A DNA stretch of 64,000 bases from Amycolatopsis rifamycinica (lineage in GTDB: Bacteria; Actinomycetota; Actinomycetes; Mycobacteriales; Pseudonocardiaceae). The DNA is taken from contig NZ_JMQI01000006.1 in NCBI RefSeq assembly GCF_000695625.1, positions 62,001 through 126,000 on the forward strand, read 5' to 3'. Positions 25,893 to 34,065 of the stretch are shown here, one piece after another (the first letter of the stretch is position 1; every line of letters begins with the position of its first letter). The notes under the pieces were generated by a model. It made no database searches, was not told the origin of the DNA, and worked only from the letters and a program-made list of their open reading frames with translations. The position numbers and the translations under genes were made by a program.

Positions 25893-25973
25893 ATGTCCGC
25901 TTCGTGGTGGGAGCGGCAGTCAGTTCGGGAACGGACGGAGCCCCGGACCTGGGAAAACCCCAGGCCGGGGCTT
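25893..25973 (+). ncRNA. Possible iron-regulated small transcript (about 80 nt)
   Basis: The promoter at the iron box predicts a start near 25893, and the hairpin at 25939-25973 would end it. An ATG sits exactly at the predicted start (MSASWWERQS...), so a leaderless short open frame of up to 95 codons is an alternative; it would run through the hairpin and antisense to the N-acetyltransferase gene. Which of the two is real cannot be decided from sequence. Confidence 0.35.
25939..25973. terminator. Hairpin at end of N-acetyltransferase gene
   Basis: AGCCCCGG-A-CCTGGG (25939-25953), loop AAAAC, CCCAGG-CCGGGGCTT (25959-25973). It serves the minus-strand N-acetyltransferase gene and/or the plus-strand transcript from the iron box. 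Confidence 0.65.
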
Positions 25974-25976
25974 CGT

Positions 25977-26798
25977 TCACGTCAGGGCAGTGTCCGGCTG
26001 GGGCACGTCGTCAGTCAAGGGACTCTCGCCGGGTGGTACCGGCAGGCGCGTCAACGTCATCCCGAAGTACACGCGGTAGGCCGCCCGGATCGCCTCCGGA
26101 GTGGCCAGGCGGATCTCGTTCCGCACTCCGTCGACTGTCTCGATCAGCTTGCCGCCCGACAGCGTCACGCGGCCCTGTGACGTCAGGCGCGAGCACGTCA
26201 GCGACCGGGTGAAGTGGGACTCCGGGGACGTCGTCTGCCACCACGCCATCGGGACGAAGTCGGCCAGCGGGCGCGGGCGGCGCTCCAGGCGGTACTGCGG
26301 CTTGCCGTCCAGCAGGACGTCGAGGTCGCCGTGGGGAGCGTCCAGGACGAGGAACTCGCCGTCGGGGTCCCGCTGAGCCTCCACGGCCGACAGGTCCAGC
26401 GGGTGCCGGGCGAAGCGGCCGAAACCGACGTCCACCAGCCAGTCCGCCGAGTCCAGCGACACGACGATCGCCGCGTGGTCCAGCGGCGGGCCGAGCGTGC
26501 CGTCCGGGCGGAAGACCTGGGCCGCGTGCAGCGAAGCGTCGTAGCCCAGCGCGCGCAGGAGCGCCGCGAACAGCCCGTTCAGCTCGTAGCAGAACCCGCC
26601 TCGGCGGCGGTGCACGATCTTGCCGAACAACGCCTCCTCGTCCAGGACGACCGGTTCCCCGAGGTGGCTGCTCAGGTTCTCGAACGGCACCGCGGCCAGG
26701 TGGCGTTCCTGCAGGTGGCGCAGCGTCGCGAGGTCGGGCGCCGCCGGGCGGGCGACGCCGAGGCGGTCCAGGTACGCGTCGATGTCCATGCCGTCCAC
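25977..26798 (-). CDS. nat: Arylamine N-acetyltransferase
   Basis: 273 aa. Transfers acetyl from acetyl-CoA to arylamines/hydrazines. The catalytic triad is intact: C70 in RRRGGFCYELN, H108 in PLDHAAIVV, D123 in LVDVGFG, matching the classical Cys-His-Asp arrangement. GTG 26798 has GAGG 7 nt upstream and is preferred to ATG 26789. Single gene; the downstream hairpin ends it. Confidence 0.93.
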   Translation of the reverse strand: MDGMDIDAYLDRLGVARPAAPDLATLRHLQERHLAAVPFENLSSHLGEPVVLDEEALFGKIVHRRRGGFCYELNGLFAALLRALGYDASLHAAQVFRPDGTLGPPLDHAAIVVSLDSADWLVDVGFGRFARHPLDLSAVEAQRDPDGEFLVLDAPHGDLDVLLDGKPQYRLERRPRPLADFVPMAWWQTTSPESHFTRSLTCSRLTSQGRVTLSGGKLIETVDGVRNEIRLATPEAIRAAYRVYFGMTLTRLPVPPGESPLTDDVPQPDTALT

Positions 26799-26845
26799 TG
26801 AAACACCTCGACCGTGCTCGAGGTCAAGGCGTTTTCGCCGGCGAC

Positions 26846-26880
26846 GAAAAACGGGGCCCTCCGTGGTGGAGGACCCCGTT
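26846..26880 (-). terminator. Terminator of superoxide dismutase gene
   Basis: On the minus strand AACGGGGTCCTCCA-CCAC-GGAGGGCCCCGTTTTTCG forms a 12-13 bp stem with one mismatch, followed by a T run. Confidence 0.75.
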
Positions 26881-26891
26881 GCCGCAGAAGC

Positions 26892-27515
26892 TCAGCCGAG
26901 CAGCAGGCCGTTGCCGCCGGCGACCGCGTTGTCGAAGCGCTTGCTGATCTCGGCCCAGTTGAAGATGTTCCACAGGGCCTCGACGTACTTCGGCTTCACG
27001 TTCTTGTAGTCCAGGTAGAACGCGTGCTCCCAGACGTCGACCAGCAGGATCGGCGTGGTCGGCAGCACCAGGTTGTTGTGGTGGTCGCGCAGCTGCTGGG
27101 TGATCAGCGTCTTGCCGATCGGGTCCCAGGAGAGCGCGGCCCAGCCGTTGCCCTGGATGGTCGTCGCGACGGCGGTGAACTGCGCCTTGAACTTGTCGAA
27201 GGAGCCGAACGCCTCGTCGATCGCCGCGGCCAGCTCACCGGTCGGCTTGTCGCCGCCTTCCGGCGACAGGATCTTCCACCAGACGACGTGGTTGGCGTGC
27301 CCGGCCAGGTGGAAGGCGAGCGTGGTCTGCAGGCCGACGATGTCACCGAAGTTGCCGGCGTCGCGCGCTTCGGCGATCTTGTCGAGCGTGTCGTTCGCGC
27401 CCTTGACGTAGGTCGCGTGGTGCTTGCTGTGGTGCAGCTCGTTGATCTCGCCGGAGATGTGCGGCGCGAGGGCGCCGTAGTCGTAGTCGAGATCGGGCAG
27501 CTCGTAGCGGGCCAT
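26892..27515 (-). CDS. sodA: Superoxide dismutase (Fe/Mn type)
   Basis: 207 aa. Ribosome site AGGAGG lies 6 nt before ATG 27515 ([16 protein letters not shown]). Metal ligands: H28 ([10 protein letters not shown]), H76 (HANHVVWW), and Asp/His in [11 protein letters not shown]. It dismutates superoxide in the cytosol, or outside the cell as in mycobacteria; no signal peptide. Metal identity (Mn vs Fe) is not decided; actinobacterial relatives mostly use Mn or Fe. Next to the heme oxygenase gene, which suggests an oxidative stress/iron neighbourhood. Confidence 0.95.
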   Translation of the reverse strand: MARYELPDLDYDYGALAPHISGEINELHHSKHHATYVKGANDTLDKIAEARDAGNFGDIVGLQTTLAFHLAGHANHVVWWKILSPEGGDKPTGELAAAIDEAFGSFDKFKAQFTAVATTIQGNGWAALSWDPIGKTLITQQLRDHHNNLVLPTTPILLVDVWEHAFYLDYKNVKPKYVEALWNIFNWAEISKRFDNAVAGGNGLLLG

Positions 27516-27705
27516 TGGCCCTCCTTCTGTCTTCGACACAAGTTTCCGGTACCGAACCTAGTAGCACACGCCCCTCCGCGGCGAGCGGGGGCATGTCGTG
27601 ATCACCGCGTGGGATGACCGGCTCGCAGGTGGCGTACCCCGGAGGCGCACCACCCGAAACCGAGCCTGCAACTTGGACCTAACTGGAGGTCAACGCCCTG
27701 TGAGA

Positions 27706-28365
27706 TCAGGCACGGAACTCGTCGAGCCGGGAAGCCAGTTCCTCGAACACCGCGACGTTGCACTCGAACGCCACCAGCGTCTCGTCGATCACGCGGGCGC
27801 GCTCGGCTTCGTCCCACGGTGCGTTGTCCAGCTTCGCGCGATAGGTGTCGCGGAAGCGAGGGGCGCTGGCGATGCCGTCGAAGTGGTAGAAGAGCGCGCC
27901 GGCCTCGGCGACGTCGTAGTTCTTCTCGAGCGTCCGCCGGATGACCTGGCCGCCGGCGATGTCGCCGAGGTAGCGCGTGTAGTGGTGGGCGACGTACCCG
28001 CCGGCCCACGTCGACGCCTCACGGATCCGGGCCACGTACTCGCGGGTGGAGGCGAGCGGGGAGATCGTCGAGCGCCAGCCGGGCCCGGCCAGGTGGGCGA
28101 GGTCGCGCTCGAGGTTCGGCAGCCGCCGCAGCTCGTCGAAGACGAACTCGCCGCCGACGGGGTCGCCGGCCATGGCGTCGCTCGCCGCCTCGATCGCGCC
28201 GTAGATGAAGTAGTACTGGATCGCCAGCTGGGTATAGCCGTCCTGGGTCAGTTCCCCGCCGAGCAGGGCGCGCATGTACGTCGAGTAGTTGGCCCGGTCG
28301 TGGACCTCGAGGGTCGACGCGCGCAGGGTCGCCGAGAACGGGCGGGCGTCCGTGGTCACCGACAT
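27706..28365 (-). CDS. Heme oxygenase (HmuO type)
   Basis: 219 aa. Cleaves heme to biliverdin, CO and iron. The proximal heme ligand is H22 in STLEVHDRANYS; the distal helix glycines are in YLGDIAGGQVI. GGAGG 7 nt upstream fixes ATG 28365. A perfect palindrome (TCTGACA-CGC-TGTCAGA) lies 22 nt upstream, between this gene and an upstream TetR gene. Function: iron recovery from heme and/or heme detoxification. Confidence 0.93.
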   Translation of the reverse strand: MSVTTDARPFSATLRASTLEVHDRANYSTYMRALLGGELTQDGYTQLAIQYYFIYGAIEAASDAMAGDPVGGEFVFDELRRLPNLERDLAHLAGPGWRSTISPLASTREYVARIREASTWAGGYVAHHYTRYLGDIAGGQVIRRTLEKNYDVAEAGALFYHFDGIASAPRFRDTYRAKLDNAPWDEAERARVIDETLVAFECNVAVFEELASRLDEFRA

Positions 28366-28387
28366 GAGCAGGCCTCCCGGCGATCGA

Positions 28388-28404
28388 TCTGACACGCTGT
28401 CAGA
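28388..28404. promoter_or_regulatory. Likely TetR operator upstream of heme oxygenase
   Basis: TCTGACA-CGC-TGTCAGA, a perfect 17-nt palindrome in the 73-nt gap between the TetR stop and the heme oxygenase start. Classic TetR-type operator size. Confidence 0.55.
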
Positions 28405-28438
28405 AAGATCGTAGGGCATGAATCGGACTTAGGCCACC

Positions 28439-29035
28439 CTAAACTGTCGCGCCGACCGCACGCAGGACGAACCGCACCGCCGCCTCGACGACGTCTTCCA
28501 GCTGGCCGGCCGGGCCTTCGACCAGCGTTCGGTTGCCCAGCGCCGCGGTGATCATCGGGATCAGGACGTCCGGGTCCTCGGCCGGCCAGCGGCCCAGGTC
28601 GACGCCGCCGGCGAGGATGGCGCGCAGGCGGTCGGTGATCGGGTCGGCGTGCGCGCTGATGCGCCGGTACGCCGCCGGGGCGAGCGCCGACGCGAGCGCC
28701 GTGCCCGGCGGCATGTGGTACTCGGCCAGCACGCGCAGCTGGAGCCGGACGAACGTGGCCAGCTGGTCGACCGGGTCGGCCTGGGCCTCGACCGCTTCGG
28801 TCAGCCGCGTGACGTACCGGGCCGCCTCGTCCTCGACGAAGGCGACCAGCAGGCTCTCCTTGTCGGGGAAGTGGTTGTACAGCGCTGTCCGGCCGACGCC
28901 GGCCGCCGACGCGACGCCGGCCAGGGTGATCGCGTCGAACCCGCGCTCGTAGAGCTGCGCGCGCAGGACGTCGAAGACCCGGGACCGCACCTCGCGCCGG
29001 TGCGCCTCCAGTGACTCACCGAGAATCTTCGGCAT
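28439..29035 (-). CDS. TetR family regulator upstream of heme oxygenase
   Basis: 198 aa. Helix-turn-helix around residues 35-60 (TLAGVASAAGVGRTALYNHFPDKE). Same strand as heme oxygenase, 73 nt upstream, with a likely operator between, so it may repress heme oxygenase. The C-terminal domain resembles TetR_C_11-like effector domains only generally. ATG 29035. Confidence 0.87.
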   Translation of the reverse strand: MPKILGESLEAHRREVRSRVFDVLRAQLYERGFDAITLAGVASAAGVGRTALYNHFPDKESLLVAFVEDEAARYVTRLTEAVEAQADPVDQLATFVRLQLRVLAEYHMPPGTALASALAPAAYRRISAHADPITDRLRAILAGGVDLGRWPAEDPDVLIPMITAALGNRTLVEGPAGQLEDVVEAAVRFVLRAVGATV

Positions 29036-29053
29036 CCGCCCAGGCTAGCCGCA

Positions 29054-29081
29054 AGCGGCACTTTCACGTGAAAGTGCCGCT
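29054..29081. repeat. 28-bp perfect palindrome (copy 1)
   Basis: AGCGGCACTTTCACG followed by its exact complement (28 bp in all); identical to 53141-53168, and its 18-bp core also occurs three times at 40555-40652. It lies just past the stop of the ligase-like gene and may act as its terminator. Confidence 0.85.
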
Positions 29082-29094
29082 TTGTGCGGCGGAG

Positions 29095-30594
29095 TCAATC
29101 GGTGACGGACCAGGTGTGGACCGGTTCGCCGGCCTCCGAAAGTTCCAGGTAGCGCCCCAGCATCAGGCTGAGCGCCGCCTCGCGGTCCAGCCCGCGCTCC
29201 TGGGCGCGCAGGACGTAGTCACGCTGCCAGGTCGCCCCGGTCCGCCGCGCCAGGCACCGGCGCTCGATGATCCCGAGGTAGCGCTCGCGGGCTTCGTCGG
29301 AGACGTCGGAGCGGCGCAGGCCCTCGTGGGCGAGCGGCAGCAGCACGCGCAGCGCCAGCTCGTCCGGCGGGATCCAGCCGATGCCCGGCCAGTACAGCTG
29401 CCCGTCGAAGCCGCGCCGCGCGCCCGCGTAGAGGTTTTCCTCGGCGGCCTGGAACGACATCTGGCTCCACACCGGGCGTTCGGCCTCCGCCAGCGCGCGC
29501 TGGGCGCCGTAGAAGAAGGCCGCGTTGGCCACCGTGTCGACCACCGTCGGGCCGGCCGGCAGCACCCGGTTTTCCACGCGCAGGTGCGGCAGGCCGTCGA
29601 CGACGTCGTACACCGGGCGGTTCCAGCGCCAGATCGTGCCGTTGTGCATGCGCAGCTCGGTGAGCTTCGGCGCCTGGCCCGCGTCGAGCGCTTCGATCGG
29701 GTCTTCGGCGTCGGTTTCCGGGAGCAGGCCGGGGAAGTAGCGGACGTTCTCCTCGAACAGGTCGAAGATCGACGTGATCCAGCGCTCGCCGAACCACACC
29801 CGCGGCCGCACGCCCTGGTTCTTCAGCTCCTCCGGCCGGGTGTCGGTCGCCTGCAGGAAGAGCGGGATCCGCGTCTCGTGCCAGAGCGCCTTGCCGAGCA
29901 GGAACGGCGAATTCGACGCGAGGGCGATCTGCAGCCCGGCCAGGCACTGCGCCGCGTTCCAGTGCGCGGCGAACTCCTCGGGCGCGACCTGCAGGTGCAG
30001 CTGCACGCTGGTGCACGCGGCCTCCGGCAGGATCGACTCCGCGTAGCTGCGCAGGCGTTCGGGCTGCTGGCCCGGCAGCGCCACGCCTTCCATGGCGAGC
30101 ACCGTGCGTTCGCCGCGGGCGGCGAAGATCTGGTCGTTCAGCGTGGAGTACCGGATCTTGTTGGTGAGCCACTTCTGGTCGAAGTGCTCGTGCTTCAGCG
30201 TCGGCAGGATGCCGATCATCGCCAGCGACGAGCCGGTGTCACGCGCCTTCGTCGCCGCGATGTCGAGGTACGCGCGCAGGTCGTCTTCGAGCTGGAGCGC
30301 CGAATCGCCGGCCAGCGGCCGCGGCGGGACGTTCAGCTCGATGTTGTGCTGGCCCAGCTCGGTGGTGAACGACGGGTCGTCGAGCGCCTCCAGCACCGCG
30401 GTGTTCGTCATCGACGGGCGCAGCTCGCGGTCGACGAGGTTCAGTTCGACTTCGAGGCCGATGTTCTTGCGGGGGAACGAAAAACTGCCGTCGGTGAGCA
30501 TGCGGGCCAGCGTGTCCAGGCAGCGCTGCACTTTGCGGCGGTACCGTCCTCGGTCCAGCGTGTTGAGCGGCTGAGCCTCGAGGTCCATCCCCAT
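29095..30594 (-). CDS. Glutamate-cysteine ligase-like enzyme (GCS2-type)
   Basis: 499 aa. Carboxylate-amine ligase fold: NIGLEVELNLVDRELRPS near residue 45, LGQHNIELNVPP near residue 80, ACTSVQLHLQV and LASNSPFLLGKALWHETRIPLF mark the ATP-dependent glutamate/amine ligase family. Likely forms a gamma-glutamyl or related amide bond; actinomycetes use mycothiol rather than glutathione, so the true substrate is uncertain. ATG 30594 is preferred (AGGG 6 nt upstream); ATG 30600 is possible. Confidence 0.85.
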   Translation of the reverse strand: MGMDLEAQPLNTLDRGRYRRKVQRCLDTLARMLTDGSFSFPRKNIGLEVELNLVDRELRPSMTNTAVLEALDDPSFTTELGQHNIELNVPPRPLAGDSALQLEDDLRAYLDIAATKARDTGSSLAMIGILPTLKHEHFDQKWLTNKIRYSTLNDQIFAARGERTVLAMEGVALPGQQPERLRSYAESILPEAACTSVQLHLQVAPEEFAAHWNAAQCLAGLQIALASNSPFLLGKALWHETRIPLFLQATDTRPEELKNQGVRPRVWFGERWITSIFDLFEENVRYFPGLLPETDAEDPIEALDAGQAPKLTELRMHNGTIWRWNRPVYDVVDGLPHLRVENRVLPAGPTVVDTVANAAFFYGAQRALAEAERPVWSQMSFQAAEENLYAGARRGFDGQLYWPGIGWIPPDELALRVLLPLAHEGLRRSDVSDEARERYLGIIERRCLARRTGATWQRDYVLRAQERGLDREAALSLMLGRYLELSEAGEPVHTWSVTD

Positions 30595-30803
30595 GACCAT
30601 CCCTGCTTCGTGTCGGCGTGGACTAGGACGTGTTCAGGCCCCGGCGGACAACCGTTACACAGGCGATGCAGCCCGGCTAGCGGCCAAACTGGTGCTGTCC
30701 GTCACGGTCGGTTAACCCACTGCGGGGTAAGCCCGTTCGTACCACGATCCAGTGGACGTTCGGACCAGTGAAGCGCCCGGCAAGCGGGTGACAGACTGGG
30801 TGG

Positions 30804-31610
30804 ATGGGCGTGATCCACATCGACCACTCCGGCGATCCCCGCGTCGACGATTTCCGCGACCTGTCCACTGCGGACCGTCGGCCCGACCGGCCCGGTGGCC
30901 GGGGGCTCGTCATCGCCGAGGGCACCGTCGTGGTGTCCCGGTTGCTGGCGTCCCGCTACCCGGTACGAGCCTTGCTGGGCGTCCAGCGGCGGTTCGCGGA
31001 GCTGGCCGGAGACCTGGCCGGGCTCGACGTGCCGCAGTACGTCGCCTCCGCCGAAACCATGGCCGACGTGGTCGGGTTCCACCTCAACCGCGGGATCCTG
31101 GCCGTCGCCGACCGGCCCGCGCCACTGACCGTCGCCGAAGTCGTCGGCGGCACCGGGCCGATCGCCGTGCTGGAAGGCGTCGGCGACCACGAGAACCTCG
31201 GCGCGCTCTTCCGCAACGCGGCCGCGCTCGGCGTCGGCGGCGTGCTGCTCGGCCCCGGCTGCTCCGACCCGCTGTACCGGCGCAGCGTGCGCGTGTCGAT
31301 GGGCCACGTCCTGCGCGTGCCGTTCGGGCACCTGACGGACTGGCCGGGCGGGCTCGACGACCTGCGGGCGCGCGGGTTCGCCATCGCGGCGTTCACCCCG
31401 CGGCCGGGCTCGATCCCGTTGTCCACGCTGCGGGAGCACGCGCCCGGACGGGTGGCGTTGCTCTTCGGCGCCGAAGGCCCGGGACTGACCGAGACGGCGC
31501 TCGCGGCGGCTGATCATGCCGTCCGGATACCCATGCCGGCGGGAGTCGATTCACTGAACATCGCCACCGCTGCCGCCGTTGCCTTCTACGAACTGGCCCG
31601 GGGCGGCTAA
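30804..31610 (+). CDS. TrmH/SpoU family RNA 2'-O-methyltransferase
   Basis: 268 aa SPOUT enzyme. Motif 1 LEGVGDHENLGALFRNAAALG (N at about 133), motif 2 VALLFGAEGPGL, motif 3 IPMPAGVDSLNIATAAAVAFYEL form the knotted SAM site. It methylates ribose in rRNA or tRNA; target unknown. N-terminal L30e-like substrate domain (about 1-110). Orthologous position to Rv0881. Start ATG 30804 with GGTGG upstream. Confidence 0.92.
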   Translation: MGVIHIDHSGDPRVDDFRDLSTADRRPDRPGGRGLVIAEGTVVVSRLLASRYPVRALLGVQRRFAELAGDLAGLDVPQYVASAETMADVVGFHLNRGILAVADRPAPLTVAEVVGGTGPIAVLEGVGDHENLGALFRNAAALGVGGVLLGPGCSDPLYRRSVRVSMGHVLRVPFGHLTDWPGGLDDLRARGFAIAAFTPRPGSIPLSTLREHAPGRVALLFGAEGPGLTETALAAADHAVRIPMPAGVDSLNIATAAAVAFYELARGG

Positions 31611-31641
31611 AGTTCTGGTCTCCGAGGCGGGAAGGGGCACC

Positions 31642-32253
31642 ATGGAGCTGCGGATCCGGGACGAGCGCGCCGTGCTGGCCGGCCCGGGCGGGGAGCACGC
31701 ACGCGAAGTGGACCCGCACAAGCTCGCGATCGGCGCCGACCTGGCCCAGGCCCTGCACGAGTGGGCGCGCGTGGCGGCCGCGGTCACCGCCGACCCCGGT
31801 GCCGAGGCGGGCGCGGTGGTCTCGCAGCGTGGCCGTCAGCTGGCCGCCCGGCTGGCCGCGGTGATGGGCACGACGGTGCGGTTCGTGGACCCGGTGACCG
31901 GCGAAGACACGGTCGTCGAGCCGCCCCCGCCGTCCACCGAGCCCGGCCACCGGTTCGTCCGCGCGGTGCTCGGGCCGCCCGGCCCGCCCGGCGAGCCGAC
32001 GCCGTGGCTGACCGGGCTGACGGTCTCGGCGTTCATCGCGGCCGTGGTCGTCGTGGCCATGCTGGCCCTGGCCTCGACGCTGGCCCGCGAGACCAGCGGC
32101 TGGCTGGCGCTGGCGGCTTCGGTGATCGTGACGGCCGGGATCACGCCGTCGCTGTGGCTGATCCGCCGCACCCCGATCCTGCGCTGGGCCGCCTACGGCG
32201 CGGCGGTCGGCGTCGTGATCGCGTGGATCGGCGTGCTGGTGATCGCTTTTTAG
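31642..32253 (+). CDS. DUF2537 membrane protein
   Basis: 203 aa. A soluble N-terminal part (1-130) and three hydrophobic segments (about 134-156, 163-178 and 184-201). GGAAGGGG before ATG 31642. Adjacent to the SpoU gene as in mycobacteria (Rv0881-Rv0882). Function unknown. Its stop overlaps the convergent membrane protein gene by 4 nt. Confidence 0.8.
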   Translation: MELRIRDERAVLAGPGGEHAREVDPHKLAIGADLAQALHEWARVAAAVTADPGAEAGAVVSQRGRQLAARLAAVMGTTVRFVDPVTGEDTVVEPPPPSTEPGHRFVRAVLGPPGPPGEPTPWLTGLTVSAFIAAVVVVAMLALASTLARETSGWLALAASVIVTAGITPSLWLIRRTPILRWAAYGAAVGVVIAWIGVLVIAF

Positions 32254-33674
32254 CGGAACCGGGCGTAGGTGACGAGCGTGCCCTGCGCCTGGGTCACCGT
32301 CCGGCTGCGGAAGGCGTAGCCGTGGAACGCGGCGATCTGCCGGACCAGTTCGGGGGAGACGCCGAACTGGCCGGAGAAGAAGGTCACGCCGGCACTGCCG
32401 TCGAACTCGCCGGCCAGCCAGCCGACGCGCACCGAGCGCGGGAAGATCCGGAGCACCCACATCAGCGGCGGCACCCCGATCACGGCGAGGAAGAAGCCGA
32501 TCGCCACGATGCGGTCCTCGCCGGCCAGCAGCGCCGGGATGACACCGCCGCCGAGGCACAGCAGGACCCACACCGCCGGGGCGAGAAAACCGGTGTACGA
32601 CATGCGGATCTTCCGCGCGGGGACCGCCGTTCCGCGTCGCAGCAGCAGGATCCGGTCGGTGCTGTCGGCGAACTCCGCGACCGGGCGCAGGCCCTCGCCG
32701 CTCGCGATTTCGGCGATGCGGGCCGTCGTCAGCCTGGCGTGCCGGACGCTCACCCACAGCTCGTCACGGCCCTCGAGGTGGTTGCGCAGCCACTGCTCGC
32801 GCTCCGGTGGGCCGGCGGGGACCTCGTAGGACGCCGCGATCCGCGGTGCCGGGGTGCCGAAAACCAGGCCGGGACGGGTTTTCCGGAACAACAGGTCCTT
32901 GCTGCCGGTGCCGGGGTACGGGCCGGCGTGGAAGTAGCCGTAGAGCGAAGCGACTTCGCCGAGCAGCTCGGTGGACAGCGACGGCGGAGGCGACACGATC
33001 GCCTGCGGGCGGCCGTCGAACGGCTCGTCCAGCCACGGCAGGTGCGGCGACCGGCCGGCGACCGCGCGGACCGGCACCAGCACCGCGACCGGGAGGAGGA
33101 CGGCGGCGAGGAGCAGCGGGACCAGCCACTGCGACCCGGCCGCGAACCAGGCGACCGCGGTGATCCCGGCCAGGCTGACGACCAGGGCCAGGCCGGGGAC
33201 CACGCCCGGGGCGAGCCCGCGGGGCGCCGTGCGGGGACGCAGCTCTTCGTCGGGCAGCCCGGCCCGGCGCAGCAGCAGGAGCCGGTCGGTCGCGTCGGCG
33301 GCTTCGGCGACCACGGTCATTCCGGCCGCCACCGCGGCCTCGACGATGTCGTCGCGCCCGAGCCGCAGCCTCCGCGAGCTGGCCCAGAACTGCTCCTGTT
33401 CGCCGAGCAGCTTCGCGAGCCGCCGCCGGTCGGCGTCCGTGCCCGGGCCGTGGTCGAACGGCGGCGGGAAGTGCTCCGGCGCGAATTCGAACCGCAGGGC
33501 GTCCGCCCGGTCCGGTGCGGTTTCGCGGTACCGGCGCCAGTGCGCGGCCTGCCGGACGGTCGCCGGATCCAGGCCCCACTGCGCGGGCACCACCTCGACG
33601 ACGGACGCGCCGCCGAACGCCCGGTACCTCAGCTCGCCGAAGCGGACGAGCCACGCCCGATGGTCACGCTGCAT
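32250..33674 (-). CDS. Membrane protein with internal tandem duplication
   Basis: 474 aa. Two copies of one module: RDDIVEAAVAAGMTVVAEAADATDRLLLLRR followed by two membrane helices (about 110-200), and ARIAEIASGEGLRPVAEFADSTDRILLLRR followed by two helices (about 330-420). Each copy carries an additional segment with YGYFHAGPYP or FHGYAFRSR. Start ATG 33674 has GGAGGGAACG upstream. No known family recognised. It is divergent from a MmcQ/YjbR gene 40 nt away. Confidence 0.75.
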   Translation of the reverse strand: MQRDHRAWLVRFGELRYRAFGGASVVEVVPAQWGLDPATVRQAAHWRRYRETAPDRADALRFEFAPEHFPPPFDHGPGTDADRRRLAKLLGEQEQFWASSRRLRLGRDDIVEAAVAAGMTVVAEAADATDRLLLLRRAGLPDEELRPRTAPRGLAPGVVPGLALVVSLAGITAVAWFAAGSQWLVPLLLAAVLLPVAVLVPVRAVAGRSPHLPWLDEPFDGRPQAIVSPPPSLSTELLGEVASLYGYFHAGPYPGTGSKDLLFRKTRPGLVFGTPAPRIAASYEVPAGPPEREQWLRNHLEGRDELWVSVRHARLTTARIAEIASGEGLRPVAEFADSTDRILLLRRGTAVPARKIRMSYTGFLAPAVWVLLCLGGGVIPALLAGEDRIVAIGFFLAVIGVPPLMWVLRIFPRSVRVGWLAGEFDGSAGVTFFSGQFGVSPELVRQIAAFHGYAFRSRTVTQAQGTLVTYARFR

Positions 33675-33714
33675 GATCGTTCCCTCCCCCAACGTCACAT
33701 CGTAACCTGGCGGG

Positions 33715-34065
33715 ATGGAGCAGCTGGACGCGTTGCGGGAGTTGTGCCTGGCCCTGCCGGAGACGACCGAGCGCCTCAGCCACGGCGAGCCGACGTGGTT
33801 CGTGCGCGGCAAGAAGACGTTCGTGATGTTCGCCGACCACCACCACGACGACGTGCTCGCGTTCTGGTGCCCGGCGCCGCCCGGGGTGCAGGAGGAACTG
33901 GTGCGCACCGAGCCGGAGCGGTTCTTCCGGCCGCCGTACGTCGGGCACCGCGGCTGGCTCGGGGTGCGGCTGGACGTCGATGTCGACTGGGCGGAGATCG
34001 ACCGGATCGTGCGCGAGGCCTACCGGCTGGTGGCGCCGAAGGCACTCGCCGCGCGGCTGGATTAG
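33715..34065 (+). CDS. MmcQ/YjbR family protein
   Basis: 116 aa. LCLALPETTERLSHGEPTWFVRGKKTFVMF and PYVGHRGWLGVRLD match the MmcQ/YjbR family, a small alpha/beta DNA-binding-like fold (double wing). Function not established. ATG 33715 with TGGCGGG upstream. Convergent with SepH, sharing 4 nt at the stops. Confidence 0.88.
   Translation: MEQLDALRELCLALPETTERLSHGEPTWFVRGKKTFVMFADHHHDDVLAFWCPAPPGVQEELVRTEPERFFRPPYVGHRGWLGVRLDVDVDWAEIDRIVREAYRLVAPKALAARLD

Noticed and set aside
25893..26180. 95-codon open frame after the iron box as a firm protein gene
   Set aside because: It runs through a strong hairpin and antisense to nat; only the short transcript is supported, so it is listed as a possible small RNA or peptide.
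28429..28442. TTAGG-CCAC-CCTAA near heme oxygenase as an iron box
   Set aside because: Half-sites are 14 nt end to end instead of 19; the spacing is wrong for DtxR/IdeR.
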